The notes under the pieces are model-generated. The model was not told the DNA's origin. It made no database searches and saw nothing but the letters and a program-made list of their open reading frames with translations. Shown here piece after piece: positions 23,254 to 34,056 of a stretch of DNA of 64,000 nucleotides. How positions within the stretch are numbered: the stretch's first letter is position 1; every line of letters starts with the position of its first letter. This DNA comes from a virus. The translations under genes and the position numbers were made by a program. The stretch is taken from the IMG/VR virus record IMGVR_UViG_3300021233_000290, positions 1 to 64,000 of that record, one strand, 5' to 3'.

Positions 23254-24321
23254 TTAGTATGCGAAAATTGGGATTGCGAATCTACCGACACGATCACCTG
23301 TTTTAGTGGTTGTATCTCCTTCAAAAGTTAAAAATCCAGCAGAAGACAATCTAATTCTGGTAGTAGAAATTCCGTTCGATGATATAGCTTCAAATTGTGT
23401 GATTCTAAGGTTAGGTATAGCACCGCTCAAAGTGTGGGCAGGTGTTCCACCAAATATTGAAGATAACGAGTTAGCACCAAAACCAACGGCTGACAACCCA
23501 GTTAAAGAACTGAAAATTGAACCTTGGATTGCTCTCCTATCTCTGATTTGTGTCCAAGAATTAATATTTGTATTTGGTGTGGCGGTTAATTGATAAAATG
23601 TTCCGTCCAAGCTAGCTATGTCACCAATATTTGCACTGGACAATAGTAATAATGTTGTAACAGATTGTTGGGGTAAAAATATTTTATTAATAGCACCATA
23701 ATTTAGATTCAATACGCCAGTATCGAACAAGAATTGATTCGGATTTACACGTAATGTGATTTTATTACTATTACCACCACTAAGACCATTACCAAAAGAT
23801 GATGATAAGATCTCTCTTTCAGTTAAAGAATTAGCATTCGGTGTGAATAATCCACTTGAAAGACCGAAATAATTTGTATTATAATTGACTTGTAATTGAT
23901 TATTTCTAATAACTAATCCATTTGAAACTGTATTAGGATTGATTTTGGATGCCGATACCGAACTCATACCAATAGTAAGAGACGAATTTTGATCGTAAAC
24001 AATATCAGTGGCAACTCTAGTAGCAATTCTACCCCAATTGTTGATATTAGTATGAGGTGTTGCTGTTAATTGATACCAAATATTATTAACTGGAACAATA
24101 TCACCAACTTCAGCGAATGTGGATGATAAACTATTAACAATTGATAGGGGGGTGTTGATTTTATTGGTAGCTGGAACCCCTCCTAAAGTCACGCCATTGC
24201 CAACATATAATCTTTGAGTATCTGTTGTAAATGCGATTTCTCCTTGATCCAAACGCACCAACAATCGCTGTGCATTAGTACCTCTACGAATTTTTATTTT
24301 TGAGATTAAAATTTGTGACAT
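23254..24321 (-). CDS. Tail-fibre protein, Mtd-N-like domain
   Basis: 355 aa. It starts with KIKIRRGTNAQRLLVRLDQG followed by EIAFTTDTQRLYVGNG, the same attachment domain as the 22784 gene. Two copies of a GDI....YQLTATPxTNIN-W repeat are seen (around residues 73-95 and 240-265), and the rest is Ser/Asn/Leu-rich beta structure (SSLTIGMSSVSASKI), as in fibres. It probably contributes to receptor binding. No clear late box; transcription likely comes from upstream. Confidence 0.65.
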   Translation of the reverse strand: MSQILISKIKIRRGTNAQRLLVRLDQGEIAFTTDTQRLYVGNGVTLGGVPATNKINTPLSIVNSLSSTFAEVGDIVPVNNIWYQLTATPHTNINNWGRIATRVATDIVYDQNSSLTIGMSSVSASKINPNTVSNGLVIRNNQLQVNYNTNYFGLSSGLFTPNANSLTEREILSSSFGNGLSGGNSNKITLRVNPNQFLFDTGVLNLNYGAINKIFLPQQSVTTLLLLSSANIGDIASLDGTFYQLTATPNTNINSWTQIRDRRAIQGSIFSSLTGLSAVGFGANSLSSIFGGTPAHTLSGAIPNLRITQFEAISSNGISTTRIRLSSAGFLTFEGDTTTKTGDRVGRFAIPIFAY

Positions 24322-24329
24322 ATTTTTAA

Positions 24330-24992
24330 TTATCCAATTCTTCTCCAGACGTAAATACCGTAACTAGGTGGAATATTAGTATGGGAATTACTACCCCCAA
24401 CGTTTGATGTAAAACCTTGCGATGAATTAGCTGTCATATCATCGATATCTATAGATCTTGTAGCGTTTCCAGGAGTGTCTTGCCTACTTATACCATATAC
24501 ACTACCATTAGCTTGATTATCAGCAGATGTTTTAGCGTAAACACCATTTAAATGATTATGTGTTGGGATTTGGTCTGTCGTTAGTTTAACTGAATATACT
24601 CCCCTAATATCATTACCAGAGATAAAAGCGACAGATTCTGAATTAACATCTACCCCCGTCCCAACACCTACTAAAAATCTTCCTTGAGAAATCTGTTCCC
24701 ATGAAGTTCCAGTGAATCTAGATTGTGGATTCGTATCATCGAAACTCAGATATACCGAATTTACTGGATAGAGATAATCAATGATAGTATTGAACCCTTC
24801 AACTGTTAATTTTTCAGTGGAAAGTGTTCCTGAAACATGAACACCATCTTTACCAACGTTTAATGCTGTTTTATTACCCAATCCGTCAAATACTGGAACT
24901 TTATTTGAAGAATCTACTGGGGTATTGGAAGTATGGAGCATACCTTTGTATGAATCCGAAATGAATTGGTCTGTAAGATCTGGAAGTGCCAT
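24330..24992 (-). CDS. Tail collar-type / receptor-binding protein
   Basis: 220 aa. The second half has the layout of phage collar domains as in T4 gp12 and gp10: YPVNSVYLSFDDTNPQSRF, TGTSWEQISQGRFLVGVG, the metal-binding QIPTHNHLNG, then SNSHTNIPPSYGIYVWRRI at the end. The HNH-type histidines suggest a trimer-central metal. The N-terminal 70 residues (GMLHTSNTPVDSSNKVPVFD, then LSTEKLTVEG) attach to the virion. Likely a short fibre or fibre tip. First gene behind its own ATAAATA box. Confidence 0.75.
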   Translation of the reverse strand: MALPDLTDQFISDSYKGMLHTSNTPVDSSNKVPVFDGLGNKTALNVGKDGVHVSGTLSTEKLTVEGFNTIIDYLYPVNSVYLSFDDTNPQSRFTGTSWEQISQGRFLVGVGTGVDVNSESVAFISGNDIRGVYSVKLTTDQIPTHNHLNGVYAKTSADNQANGSVYGISRQDTPGNATRSIDIDDMTANSSQGFTSNVGGSNSHTNIPPSYGIYVWRRIG

Positions 24993-24997
24993 GTTAT

Positions 24998-25004
24998 TAT
25001 TTAT
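24998..25004 (-). promoter_or_regulatory. Late promoter box for the collar-type gene
   Basis: ATAAATA on the minus strand, spacer ATAAC (5 nt), ATG 24992. Confidence 0.6.
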
Positions 25005-26776
25005 TCATTAGTGATCAAATTAGCAATCAATTTTTCTTGTATTTCAACTATTAGAGAAAATATCCTTTGCATGGTGACAGTATTAACACTCTCATTACCA
25101 TTAATTCTTAAATTATTCAAATCAAATTCGATTTGATTGATTCTGTTTAACAAAACATCATCATTTTTTATGATGTAGCAATTAGTAGCTTTGGTGTAAA
25201 GTGTCAACATATCTTTAGTTATATTGAAAAGTTCTTTATTGAACAGAATACCAAACGAATCGTTGCTACATTTTAACCCATTGTAGTATTTTGACATACT
25301 CTTATCAATAGCTGAATAGAAAGTATCTTGAATATCGTGTTTCAGTGCATACAATCTACCTGAATTGTGTAACAAATTATAATTTTTAACCCCTTTTGAT
25401 ATTTCTTTGAAATTTATATTCGTGAATAAATTAGAATCCTCCACATTCCATTTGATCGTATTAGTATTTATTTTTATAAATGCTTCCCCAAATTTCAATC
25501 TAGGTGGATATTTCAAACCAAATTCTCTAAAAGATGCTGCTGTATTAGTGGGGTTAGATATGAATCTGGATTCTACTTTATTTCTTGTTGATAAAAAGAT
25601 AATATTTGAATCAAATGATGAAAATTTTAATGTGTAAACATCAGACTGTTTAACATTGTTTATCGGATAATTGACTATAGTGTTATCAACATCATTTGGA
25701 TCGAAAAAACACATTTGATAATTACCGACATTCCCATGTAAAATACCAACCAAATCGTCAACATCCCTGATATCAATGGAAATAACATTAGCTATATTAT
25801 AGCTGGATAATTTAAAATTGACTAAAGGTTCAGTCTCATTCTTTTTAAACAAAGTTAAAACGTTACTTTCTAAAGTAGTTCTCATTTTGTCGCCAAATTT
25901 CATGAAATCTGTCTCATTTTCATTTTGATTGTAGTATTTGGTATTATAAACACCTTTGGTTTTTGAAAATTCTCGTTTCAAATTCCATTTCAATCCGATA
26001 GTATCCACCGATTTAATTTGAATTGTGTCTGATATTACAAAATTATCACATTCGATAAAATTCAATCCTTCATAAATGTATATCAAATCATTGATCGTCA
26101 CATAAATTTTGTTATCAAATTCATCGTAATATATATCGTATACTTCTCTACCGAAACCTAAAGGCGTTATTTCATATATCAATTCGTCAGTATTATCAAA
26201 TGAACCTTTAACTATGATCAAATCGTTACCTGTTGAACATAGATATTTGAACGATTGGTCAGATTTAACCACGAAATCACCATATTTAATTTCTCCTAAA
26301 AATGCCCATTTCTCCGAATTTTGAAATCGCTCAACACCGATTGAAACTTGTTTCCCAGTCATCACATCGGTTGTTTTTTCATCTAATTCACTGGATGATA
26401 TTGCGTAGTAATGGCAATTATTTTCGTCGAAATCGACAATCTGCGGGTTCTGTAATATCAGAGATTTGAAAACGACCAAATTGTTTCTATTTATGATTTG
26501 GAAAATCTTATCCAACTCGGTTTTATTCAAAACATCGAATGAATTTGAGAAATAAGGCTGAACACCTTCAATTTTTTCAAATTGATTGTCGAATTCTAAA
26601 TTGTTTAGATAAAATTCTGATATGAAATTTTGCTTCGGTGTTAAAATTTCAGATTTCCCCGTTTGATATTGCTTACCAGTATAAGGATTACCATCAGAAA
26701 TCGTGAAAAAACCCTGATAATCTATCCCATTCAGCGTGAATGCTTCTCCAGCAGTGTATTTATAATAAGAAATCAT
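25001..26776 (-). CDS. Large virion structural protein, unknown
   Basis: 591 aa. The N-terminus YYKYTAGEAFTLNGIDYQGF, with FFTISDGNPYTGKQY behind it, looks like a conserved baseplate or tail attachment domain; the rest is beta-rich with a possible propeller-like section (DIYYDEFDNKIYVTINDLIY). The C-terminal end is helical (LNNLRINGNESVNT). No enzymatic motif. Its ATG overlaps the preceding stop, so it is in the gp6-gp25 operon and is probably a baseplate or tail protein. Confidence 0.65.
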   Translation of the reverse strand: MISYYKYTAGEAFTLNGIDYQGFFTISDGNPYTGKQYQTGKSEILTPKQNFISEFYLNNLEFDNQFEKIEGVQPYFSNSFDVLNKTELDKIFQIINRNNLVVFKSLILQNPQIVDFDENNCHYYAISSSELDEKTTDVMTGKQVSIGVERFQNSEKWAFLGEIKYGDFVVKSDQSFKYLCSTGNDLIIVKGSFDNTDELIYEITPLGFGREVYDIYYDEFDNKIYVTINDLIYIYEGLNFIECDNFVISDTIQIKSVDTIGLKWNLKREFSKTKGVYNTKYYNQNENETDFMKFGDKMRTTLESNVLTLFKKNETEPLVNFKLSSYNIANVISIDIRDVDDLVGILHGNVGNYQMCFFDPNDVDNTIVNYPINNVKQSDVYTLKFSSFDSNIIFLSTRNKVESRFISNPTNTAASFREFGLKYPPRLKFGEAFIKINTNTIKWNVEDSNLFTNINFKEISKGVKNYNLLHNSGRLYALKHDIQDTFYSAIDKSMSKYYNGLKCSNDSFGILFNKELFNITKDMLTLYTKATNCYIIKNDDVLLNRINQIEFDLNNLRINGNESVNTVTMQRIFSLIVEIQEKLIANLITNE

Positions 26777-28962
26777 TTGAAGTAGATGATATTATTTAAT
26801 TCGGTAGTTACTGGTGTGAAGTCATCACATGTTTTCTGAATTATTCGCTCCAAATCCGATTTAATACTTTCGGGTAAGGTCGTATTTCTGATTAATATGT
26901 TGATATGATTAGATTTGAATGATTGGTTATTACAAATAGACTGTAGTAAATCAATTTCATCATCATTATTTCTCTGACCACACGGAAGTGTTATCTCAAT
27001 TTTGTCAACTCTTGCATTATCATTGACAAATGGTAATATCAGAGATTCATTGAAGGTTGTGGATTTCAAATATAATGAAAAATTGTTCTCATTATTAAAA
27101 TTCGCAATAAAATTACCGAACAACACTTTCTTACCAAAAAATTGATACTTGTCGAAATTAATATTCAACACAATCTTCCCATTCAGATTCGCATAAGCGA
27201 TTCCTTTCATAACATTTATTGAAAAAACGATATGATTATCCTTCAGAACTTTTATCGGTTGAATAGTATTGAATTTGTTGTATGTATTATCACTTGGATC
27301 AAACGATATATAAGTTAATTCCACGAAATTACCATTTTTAATGATTTCTAGTCCAGCTTCTATATTGTTTCTATTACTTTTGAAAATCCAATTGCTATAA
27401 TCACCCTTAAAGTTTAATAATAAAGTGAATTCTCCTGCATCATTTATCTTTTCGAAATAATTTAGATTGTCTTCATCACATAAATCAATTCTATCATCGG
27501 TAAGGATTGGATCAAAATCACCAATTCTTTCATAAACAAATTTATCATTTGGTTCAATAACAAAATCACTTTTCTTATCAAAAACTTGGAAAGCTGATAA
27601 GCTATCCCTGATAAAAGCATCATTTTTCACTAGATTTTCGACCAAATCTTCATATGTCGGATTGAAAGTGGCTTTGAGTTTTAGTGCTTGTTCTTTTTCG
27701 ATGAAATCAGGATAGTAATAACGATCAACCCAAATCTTTTCATCGCCTAATGGTGAACCCGATAACCAAGTGCATAGATAAACCTGACCATCACTGTAAA
27801 GATTATCATCATCAAGCTTATAAACTTTGTCAGAGTAAATTGGGGTGTCGAATGAGAACGCACCACATTCTACAAATTTAGTATCGTTGATATTTATTTT
27901 TAGAAAAGGGGCGAGACTAGAAGGTGCTTTCAAGTAATTCTTACCACTTTTTATCACATAAGATTTATTGTAAAAGACATAATTCAACGTCAATTCTTCG
28001 TCTTTTTCTTTAGTAATATCGTTGAAAATAGACGTGTAATCTCTCATTTTATCTATAAAGAACGGAGAACCTGATGTTGATAATAGATTGTTACCAGATG
28101 TAAATGTATCATCCTGTGTTAATTGATTTTTCAACACCAACAATTCCACCTCATCATTTTCACTATGTATCAGATAATTATTTTCGATATTTTTCTCTAT
28201 CAAATTGTTTGGTATAGTATTATCAGTATCGTATCCAACAATACTGAAATTTGCCATGTCTTCCACTTTCGAATAAAGTGGTCTATCAATATAGATAGTA
28301 TTAGTCACTGCCAACACCTTATTAAATTCTGAAAATGGTGTTAAATTCAATGAAGTACCGCTTTTCGTCAGCATTTTACAAGTGGAATTACTATTCTCGA
28401 AAAGAGAAATGCTATTATTCGTCGCTGAATAAATGTAATTGAATACAATCGGTGATATACCAATTTTATTTCCGAAAAATGAAATTCTATTATTATCTAT
28501 CCCTAAATAATACTTTTTGTATTGATATAAGAAGTAGATCTTACAGGTGTTATCTTGTCCTATTTCTATGATGAAATTGGAAGCACTGTTTTTATCTGTC
28601 GTGAACCCATAATCACCATATTGATCGTATTTCGAATATTCCTCATTTTCTGTAAAGCGTAACACACCGAAATCTCTAGGTGAAAATGTTAAAAAAGATC
28701 CACCGAAATTCAATGTTGTTAAAATATCATCAGATTTGATTGGATTTGTTTCTGAGGATACTATGTCTGTTAATTTGAAATTTTTAGTGAGATAAAAAGA
28801 ACTGTAATTTTTGAATTTTACATCCCTAACATCGGCAAATGCATCATAAAAATTAAAAGAAAATCCGCCATCATAATATCTTTGATACTTATTCAAAGTA
28901 TTGATGTTGGAAGAATACGTTCTAGGGGAACAAGAAGATAATTTATTTACTGAAACATCCAC
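26773..28962 (-). CDS. Large virion structural protein with a LamG-like region, GTG start
   Basis: 729 aa. GTG 28962 is accepted because it stands exactly 5 nt after TTAAATA. The sequence is Asn/Phe/Tyr-rich and beta-rich throughout. Residues about 530-650 (EFTLLLNFKGDYSNWIFKSN, then GIAYANLNGKIVLNIN) have the strand pattern of concanavalin/LamG-like sugar-binding domains. No transmembrane segment. Probably a baseplate-peripheral or fibre-network component; the specific part is unknown. Confidence 0.65.
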   Translation of the reverse strand: MDVSVNKLSSCSPRTYSSNINTLNKYQRYYDGGFSFNFYDAFADVRDVKFKNYSSFYLTKNFKLTDIVSSETNPIKSDDILTTLNFGGSFLTFSPRDFGVLRFTENEEYSKYDQYGDYGFTTDKNSASNFIIEIGQDNTCKIYFLYQYKKYYLGIDNNRISFFGNKIGISPIVFNYIYSATNNSISLFENSNSTCKMLTKSGTSLNLTPFSEFNKVLAVTNTIYIDRPLYSKVEDMANFSIVGYDTDNTIPNNLIEKNIENNYLIHSENDEVELLVLKNQLTQDDTFTSGNNLLSTSGSPFFIDKMRDYTSIFNDITKEKDEELTLNYVFYNKSYVIKSGKNYLKAPSSLAPFLKININDTKFVECGAFSFDTPIYSDKVYKLDDDNLYSDGQVYLCTWLSGSPLGDEKIWVDRYYYPDFIEKEQALKLKATFNPTYEDLVENLVKNDAFIRDSLSAFQVFDKKSDFVIEPNDKFVYERIGDFDPILTDDRIDLCDEDNLNYFEKINDAGEFTLLLNFKGDYSNWIFKSNRNNIEAGLEIIKNGNFVELTYISFDPSDNTYNKFNTIQPIKVLKDNHIVFSINVMKGIAYANLNGKIVLNINFDKYQFFGKKVLFGNFIANFNNENNFSLYLKSTTFNESLILPFVNDNARVDKIEITLPCGQRNNDDEIDLLQSICNNQSFKSNHINILIRNTTLPESIKSDLERIIQKTCDDFTPVTTELNNIIYFK

Positions 28963-28967
28963 TTTAT

Positions 28968-28974
28968 TATTTAA
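28968..28974 (-). promoter_or_regulatory. Late promoter box for the 729-aa gene
   Basis: TTAAATA on the minus strand, spacer ATAAA (5 nt), start codon GTG 28962. Confidence 0.6.
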
Positions 28975-29474
28975 TCCGATGGTGTCTCAACCTCAATCAC
29001 ATACCCATCTCTTTTTGTCAATAATTGATGAATTTTTTTATTCGAGTTGTAAATGGTGTTCACCAGATAAACATCTTCAATAGTTGAATTGTAATCACCA
29101 TTTTGTATCAATATTGGAATATTGAAAGTAGATACATTATCATCACAATATTTCATCTTACACACAGCGGTTAATCTCTTAGTTAGAGAAGTCCCACTTG
29201 GATAATATGTGTTACTATGTATTTTATAAAAAAATGATGTGTATCTATTCAAAGTTATGAAGTTATTTTTGTAACTATCATCTGAAAAGATATCATTCTC
29301 TTCAAAAGTGGATTTACCATCACCCCATTGTATATTGAGATACAGAGGCAATGTTACTTCAGAAACACTTGATAAATTTACATACAATGTTGTGGTATCA
29401 ATAACCGATAATTCGCGTAAGGTGGTAGTGAAATTCGATGAGTTGGAAGATAATGTGATGTATGCGGTGTTCAT
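28971..29474 (-). CDS. Small structural protein with a PKD-like motif
   Basis: 167 aa. LYLNIQWGDGKSTFEENDIF contains the WGDG turn typical of PKD-type Ig-like domains, and the strand order around it fits. A C-terminal sequence, DGYVIEVETPSD, closes it. Phage PKD-like domains usually sit on the virion surface. Starts on an ATG overlapping the stop of the upstream gene. No late box. Confidence 0.55.
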   Translation of the reverse strand: MNTAYITLSSNSSNFTTTLRELSVIDTTTLYVNLSSVSEVTLPLYLNIQWGDGKSTFEENDIFSDDSYKNNFITLNRYTSFFYKIHSNTYYPSGTSLTKRLTAVCKMKYCDDNVSTFNIPILIQNGDYNSTIEDVYLVNTIYNSNKKIHQLLTKRDGYVIEVETPSD

Positions 29475-32017
29475 TTTTGATCGTATTGGTTTAATTTTAA
29501 CAATTTGAACGGATTGTTTCTATATTCGATATCAACAATACTGAATTGTTTCGAATCGTCCTTCAATAAGAAGGATATATTGAAAATATCTTTTCTATGA
29601 TTATATGATAATTTCGGTGTATCAATGTATGTGAAATCGATGTTGCCGACACTAATATCTGAAATATCACCAGTGTAAGTTGATATTCTATATTTTTCTA
29701 AATCCATCTCGTAAATTGTCGGAGATATTCTGATATTATTTGCGGATATAGGATCAATTTGATTCAAAATTGAGAAATATATAAAGTTATCTTTCTTGTA
29801 AGTATTCGTTATTTTGTTAAAAGGTGTTTTATTGAAACTGAAATTGAAAGTTTGTTTAGAAGGTATGTTGAAAACACCGTCTTCAAACTCAATAGGAGCG
29901 AATACTATGTTATTTTCAGTCTTGATGATCATCAAATCTTCATTCAAATCGAACGATTCCACTGCGCTCAGGCATTCAGCGTATGCCGACAGTGGTAATA
30001 CACCTGACAAGTAACTCATTTCGTTTTCAATTTTAGAAACCTTCATTGTATAGGAGTTTCTGACATACAATCCACCCTTCAACGTCAATCTATCATAAAG
30101 ATTATTGGTCGGAGATGCTGATAAGATGTATTCACTATTGTTGAAAACAGTATCATCATATCTTATGACAGGTATAGACGGTAATAAATCTTCATAATCG
30201 CTGTAGAAAAATTGCCCATCCACCATAAACGATGATAAACCGTTGGGTAATAAATTTAGATTCAAATTAGCAGTTAAAGAAGGGAACAACGGGTCTAATA
30301 AAGCTCTTTGCGGTTTAGTTAGATTATTCACACCACCTTCCACTAAAGTAGAATAGTAATATGATCCCGAATACTCGAAAGCACTCAAATCAGACGAAAC
30401 AGTATCAATATAAGGAGTATTCCCATTAGCAAAAAATGCACCATCAAAGGTTTGAAAGTCGGGTAGATATTCACCAGAATAGTAAAAATAATCATCTGTG
30501 AAATTTCCACCGAATACTTGATAATATTGATTTATGAAACTGAAATTACTAGTGTAAGAACTCAAACCAGATCTAACAGTGCTTTCATAAGTGGTATTAT
30601 CGTAAGTGGAATAATTGAAATTATACCCCTCATCATATAGAAAATCATAAAAAGTATGTCCGTTTAAAATTTGGTAATATCGAATCGGTGTATTGTTATT
30701 GATTATGGTTTTAGTGAAACTTCCATCATTTTTAAACAATCCGAATAAATTATTGTAGATGTCCGACTTAGAATCTTGGATATATCCAGATGAAAACACA
30801 TCTTCGAGATATTTGGCAACTCTAGGTTCTATTCTAGAAGTATAACCATAGTATTTTGTATCATCTTTTTTACTCCATGGGATATTTTTGGATTTACCAG
30901 ATGTGAAATTCCTTCTAACATAATCATCGTTGTTGACAAATGTTAAAATTTCACCATTATTTCCCCTAATATTTGGATCTGGAAAATAATATATAGTATT
31001 GGGTTCGACATTCTCTAGATTATAAGAAAATGTTGATATTTCTCCGTCGATATTGATAATCGAGGTTTTATGTGGTCTAAAATAACCAATTTCTTCTGGT
31101 GTGAGTAGAATTTTTCTATCTGTGGATGCAGTAGTTGGATTATCAATATTGAAAAAGTTTCTCGATGGATTATCTGCTGTGAATAAAATACCCGAAATAA
31201 AATCCGTAACCGTTGAGCCAGTCAAAAGAAAATAGTAATCACTTCCAATGTATTTTTTGGTCAATTTTCTCTTATTTTCCAATAAATCATCTATTTCTTT
31301 TAACTCCAACTGCTCTGTTGTGAAATCCGTAAAATCTTGTGCGATGATATCGGAATTATCTCTGAGGAATAGATTCAATTCATAATCCAAATCTTTATTA
31401 TCATATATTCTCTCATTTGCCTCTTGGTTGAAGTATGATGGATACCCATCATACAATTCTTCAACTTCGATACTCAAATCTTGTTTAACATTATCAATAT
31501 TGAAAGAATAATTACCATCTGGTAAACTTTCCAAGTAATTTATGATATTCTTCCTAATTTCAGATTTTAACAAATCTGAGGTCCCTATCATTTTTTTCTT
31601 TATTACTTGATATTTCAGTTCTTCTCTTTTTTGATTGTAGAAATTGGTGATTTCTATCAATTTTCTACTGTAAAATGGAATCACTAACTCCAAATCCAAA
31701 GGATCATTGAAATCGATCTGTGATAAGAATCTTTTTTCTTCATCATCTGTAAAATTCAAAGAAACATCTTTGATGAAATTCCTACAATTTTCGATGATAG
31801 TCTTATCACTATCTTCAGCATTCACATCTTTTATCTGATTCCAATTTCTCAGATATTCGATATAGTAATTTTGACTGACTTCTGCCGATATGATATTATC
31901 AATATTTTTGATAAAATCTAAAAAAGAGAGGGGTTCTCTAACATCCAATGCGTAACGAACATCCACATCAGGATTCGTTATCGATTTAGATATCTTGAAG
32001 TTCAAATTACCAGCCAT
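29471..32017 (-). CDS. Large structural protein, unknown (848 aa)
   Basis: The N-terminal 250 residues are helical and charged, with a coiled-coil-like centre (ITNFYNQKREELKYQVIKKK); the rest is Tyr/Ser/Asn-rich beta structure (GLSSYTSNFSFINQYYQVFG). The C-terminus ends FKLLKLNQYDQK. Size and place between gp6 and the fibre genes would suit a wedge protein such as T4 gp7, but no alignment can be claimed. It has a TAAATA box with a 6-nt spacer. Confidence 0.6.
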   Translation of the reverse strand: MAGNLNFKISKSITNPDVDVRYALDVREPLSFLDFIKNIDNIISAEVSQNYYIEYLRNWNQIKDVNAEDSDKTIIENCRNFIKDVSLNFTDDEEKRFLSQIDFNDPLDLELVIPFYSRKLIEITNFYNQKREELKYQVIKKKMIGTSDLLKSEIRKNIINYLESLPDGNYSFNIDNVKQDLSIEVEELYDGYPSYFNQEANERIYDNKDLDYELNLFLRDNSDIIAQDFTDFTTEQLELKEIDDLLENKRKLTKKYIGSDYYFLLTGSTVTDFISGILFTADNPSRNFFNIDNPTTASTDRKILLTPEEIGYFRPHKTSIINIDGEISTFSYNLENVEPNTIYYFPDPNIRGNNGEILTFVNNDDYVRRNFTSGKSKNIPWSKKDDTKYYGYTSRIEPRVAKYLEDVFSSGYIQDSKSDIYNNLFGLFKNDGSFTKTIINNNTPIRYYQILNGHTFYDFLYDEGYNFNYSTYDNTTYESTVRSGLSSYTSNFSFINQYYQVFGGNFTDDYFYYSGEYLPDFQTFDGAFFANGNTPYIDTVSSDLSAFEYSGSYYYSTLVEGGVNNLTKPQRALLDPLFPSLTANLNLNLLPNGLSSFMVDGQFFYSDYEDLLPSIPVIRYDDTVFNNSEYILSASPTNNLYDRLTLKGGLYVRNSYTMKVSKIENEMSYLSGVLPLSAYAECLSAVESFDLNEDLMIIKTENNIVFAPIEFEDGVFNIPSKQTFNFSFNKTPFNKITNTYKKDNFIYFSILNQIDPISANNIRISPTIYEMDLEKYRISTYTGDISDISVGNIDFTYIDTPKLSYNHRKDIFNISFLLKDDSKQFSIVDIEYRNNPFKLLKLNQYDQK

Positions 32018-32022
32018 TTTTA

Positions 32023-34056
32023 TTATTTAACCAATGAAAGCGATTGATAAAGAGTATCTCTAAATAAAACATCTATCAAGAATCTTCGATATTCGGGAAC
32101 TTCATCTAATATCACATTTTCATTATCAAGCATGTTGAAAAAAATTTCACTATTGTCTAAAATACTGTTACCATAAAGAGTATTGTCGAAAACATTATTA
32201 TATTCAAAAAATAGGTAAAATTTCTTGATATCGTTGTAACTATATTCCGAAGGAAGAACCAGACCCCATCCCCAATTCTCGTTATAATCAGATAATTTGT
32301 AATAATTCGTATTAGTATCCTCTACAGGTTGTAGAGTGTTCAAGAAAACATATTCATTGCTGAATTTCTCCAAAGCTACAATTGGAATACCTGCCGATAT
32401 CACATATGTGTCGGTATTAATCTGATTTCCTAAATTAATACCGTATGTTTCTCTAGTCGAATAACCTTTTAGGTCGAAATTCTGATTGAATTTGTTCTTG
32501 AATCCAAGTAATTTATTATCAGACAAAGATGCGATATCCATTATCCGTTTAATTTTTGATGGATAAGTGGCAATCAACGAATCGTAGATGTTATCAGGCG
32601 TTACCCCCATCATTTTCATCTGTGATATGAGAGATGTCAGTTCATCCCTATCAACATCTTGAGTGTTTTCCACGAAATTTGTTATTTTTTCATATATCTT
32701 CTTACCCAGTGTATCATAAGATGAATCAATATTACCAAATATTGAACCTATGAAATCATCAAACAACACTTCTTTATCGAATAAAAATTCTTGGAATCTT
32801 AAACCTTTGAACATTTCAGTCGCATCGAAATCTTCATTTTTTTTAGTTATTGTGATGAAATCTTGAGGATATACATCAAAAACGGAAGATACCCCTTCAA
32901 TGTTAAAAACAGAACCGTTTATAGAAGATACTGATCCACTAATTGTTATTTCAACATCATTTATTTTGTAACCATTTCTAAATATGATAGATTTTCTCGT
33001 AGAACCATCGAAATCTTCAATGTTTCTCACGGTGTAATACATGGGAGGAACCACCGCATTAGACGACAACACTACAAAATTGAAATTTGTGGAAGATAAT
33101 GAGCGAATATTCTTCACTGTGTAGTCTTCAGAATCCTTGACCTTTATTACAAAAGGGATTTCAACATTGTTGAATTTCGTATCATCAAGTTCAAAAGAAT
33201 TTGATGGGTAGAATTCACCATCGATACCATTTGAGGTGATCGAAAATCTGTCAATCTCATTATTTACTACTATATTTGCTGATAATTCTATGGCTAAATT
33301 GTTATTGTAAATCTCATTATTTCTTTTATCGAAAAAGAATTTCAATCTGACCTTATCGACAGTATCATTTTTGAAATACACCTTACTTGTTCCAGATAAT
33401 CCAACGTAGAAAGAATCTTCGTCAGTCGAATTTGCTATAACTATCGAATTATTTCGAATTTTAGCGTAAATGGGAGTCGTATCTATTACAATTTTATCAC
33501 TCGCTACAAATTCATCTGAAGATTTTTTGTAATTGAATTTTTTATTGTAAATAGAGTAATTGTTCCTCAAGTGGATGAACTTATCTTTCTCATCTTGGAA
33601 GAAATATTGACTATCACTACCATACACACGATAATAAATATCACTCTTCTCCACATTTGATGGATAAAAAGCATTGAAAATGATAGGTCCTTCAATTTTA
33701 CCAGCTTTCCATGTGATACTGTTATTGTAAGTCGGATTTTCAAAATTCACATTGAATGTGAATGGTAAAAAATCTTTAATATCAACAATTTTCGATGTTC
33801 TCGATACGATAGCATTTGAAAAACAATCATAAATTGTCAAATTTGTCACATATCTACCAGGCTTCTCATAGTATTTTTTAGCTGTCAGAGCGGTTGAATA
33901 AGTATCATCTCCGAAATCCCATAATGTTCTAATATAAAAGAAATTCTCAACATTAGGAATAAATGTTAAAGGTGTTTCTTTCAAAGCATAAGAACTTAAA
34001 GACGGCTGATTCTTGAAGTCTATGATGGAGTATTCTAAATCTGCTAAATTACTCAT
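32023..34056 (-). CDS. Structural protein with an N-terminal PKD domain
   Basis: 677 aa. Residues 35-75 contain YIRTLWDFGDDTYSTALTAK, then KYYEKPGRYVTNLTIYD: the DFGDD turn and YxxPGxYxVxLTxxD strand of a PKD domain. Then comes beta structure and, at 440-560, a helical part (LTSLISQMKMMGVTPDNIYD). Probably a baseplate wedge-peripheral protein; in marine T4-like phages PKD domains occur in such large tail proteins. Overlaps the start of gp6 downstream of the same operon by 8 nt. Confidence 0.6.
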   Translation of the reverse strand: MSNLADLEYSIIDFKNQPSLSSYALKETPLTFIPNVENFFYIRTLWDFGDDTYSTALTAKKYYEKPGRYVTNLTIYDCFSNAIVSRTSKIVDIKDFLPFTFNVNFENPTYNNSITWKAGKIEGPIIFNAFYPSNVEKSDIYYRVYGSDSQYFFQDEKDKFIHLRNNYSIYNKKFNYKKSSDEFVASDKIVIDTTPIYAKIRNNSIVIANSTDEDSFYVGLSGTSKVYFKNDTVDKVRLKFFFDKRNNEIYNNNLAIELSANIVVNNEIDRFSITSNGIDGEFYPSNSFELDDTKFNNVEIPFVIKVKDSEDYTVKNIRSLSSTNFNFVVLSSNAVVPPMYYTVRNIEDFDGSTRKSIIFRNGYKINDVEITISGSVSSINGSVFNIEGVSSVFDVYPQDFITITKKNEDFDATEMFKGLRFQEFLFDKEVLFDDFIGSIFGNIDSSYDTLGKKIYEKITNFVENTQDVDRDELTSLISQMKMMGVTPDNIYDSLIATYPSKIKRIMDIASLSDNKLLGFKNKFNQNFDLKGYSTRETYGINLGNQINTDTYVISAGIPIVALEKFSNEYVFLNTLQPVEDTNTNYYKLSDYNENWGWGLVLPSEYSYNDIKKFYLFFEYNNVFDNTLYGNSILDNSEIFFNMLDNENVILDEVPEYRRFLIDVLFRDTLYQSLSLVK
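32024..32030 (-). promoter_or_regulatory. Late promoter box for the 848-aa gene
   Basis: TTAAATA on the minus strand with a 6-nt spacer, ATG 32017. Confidence 0.55.
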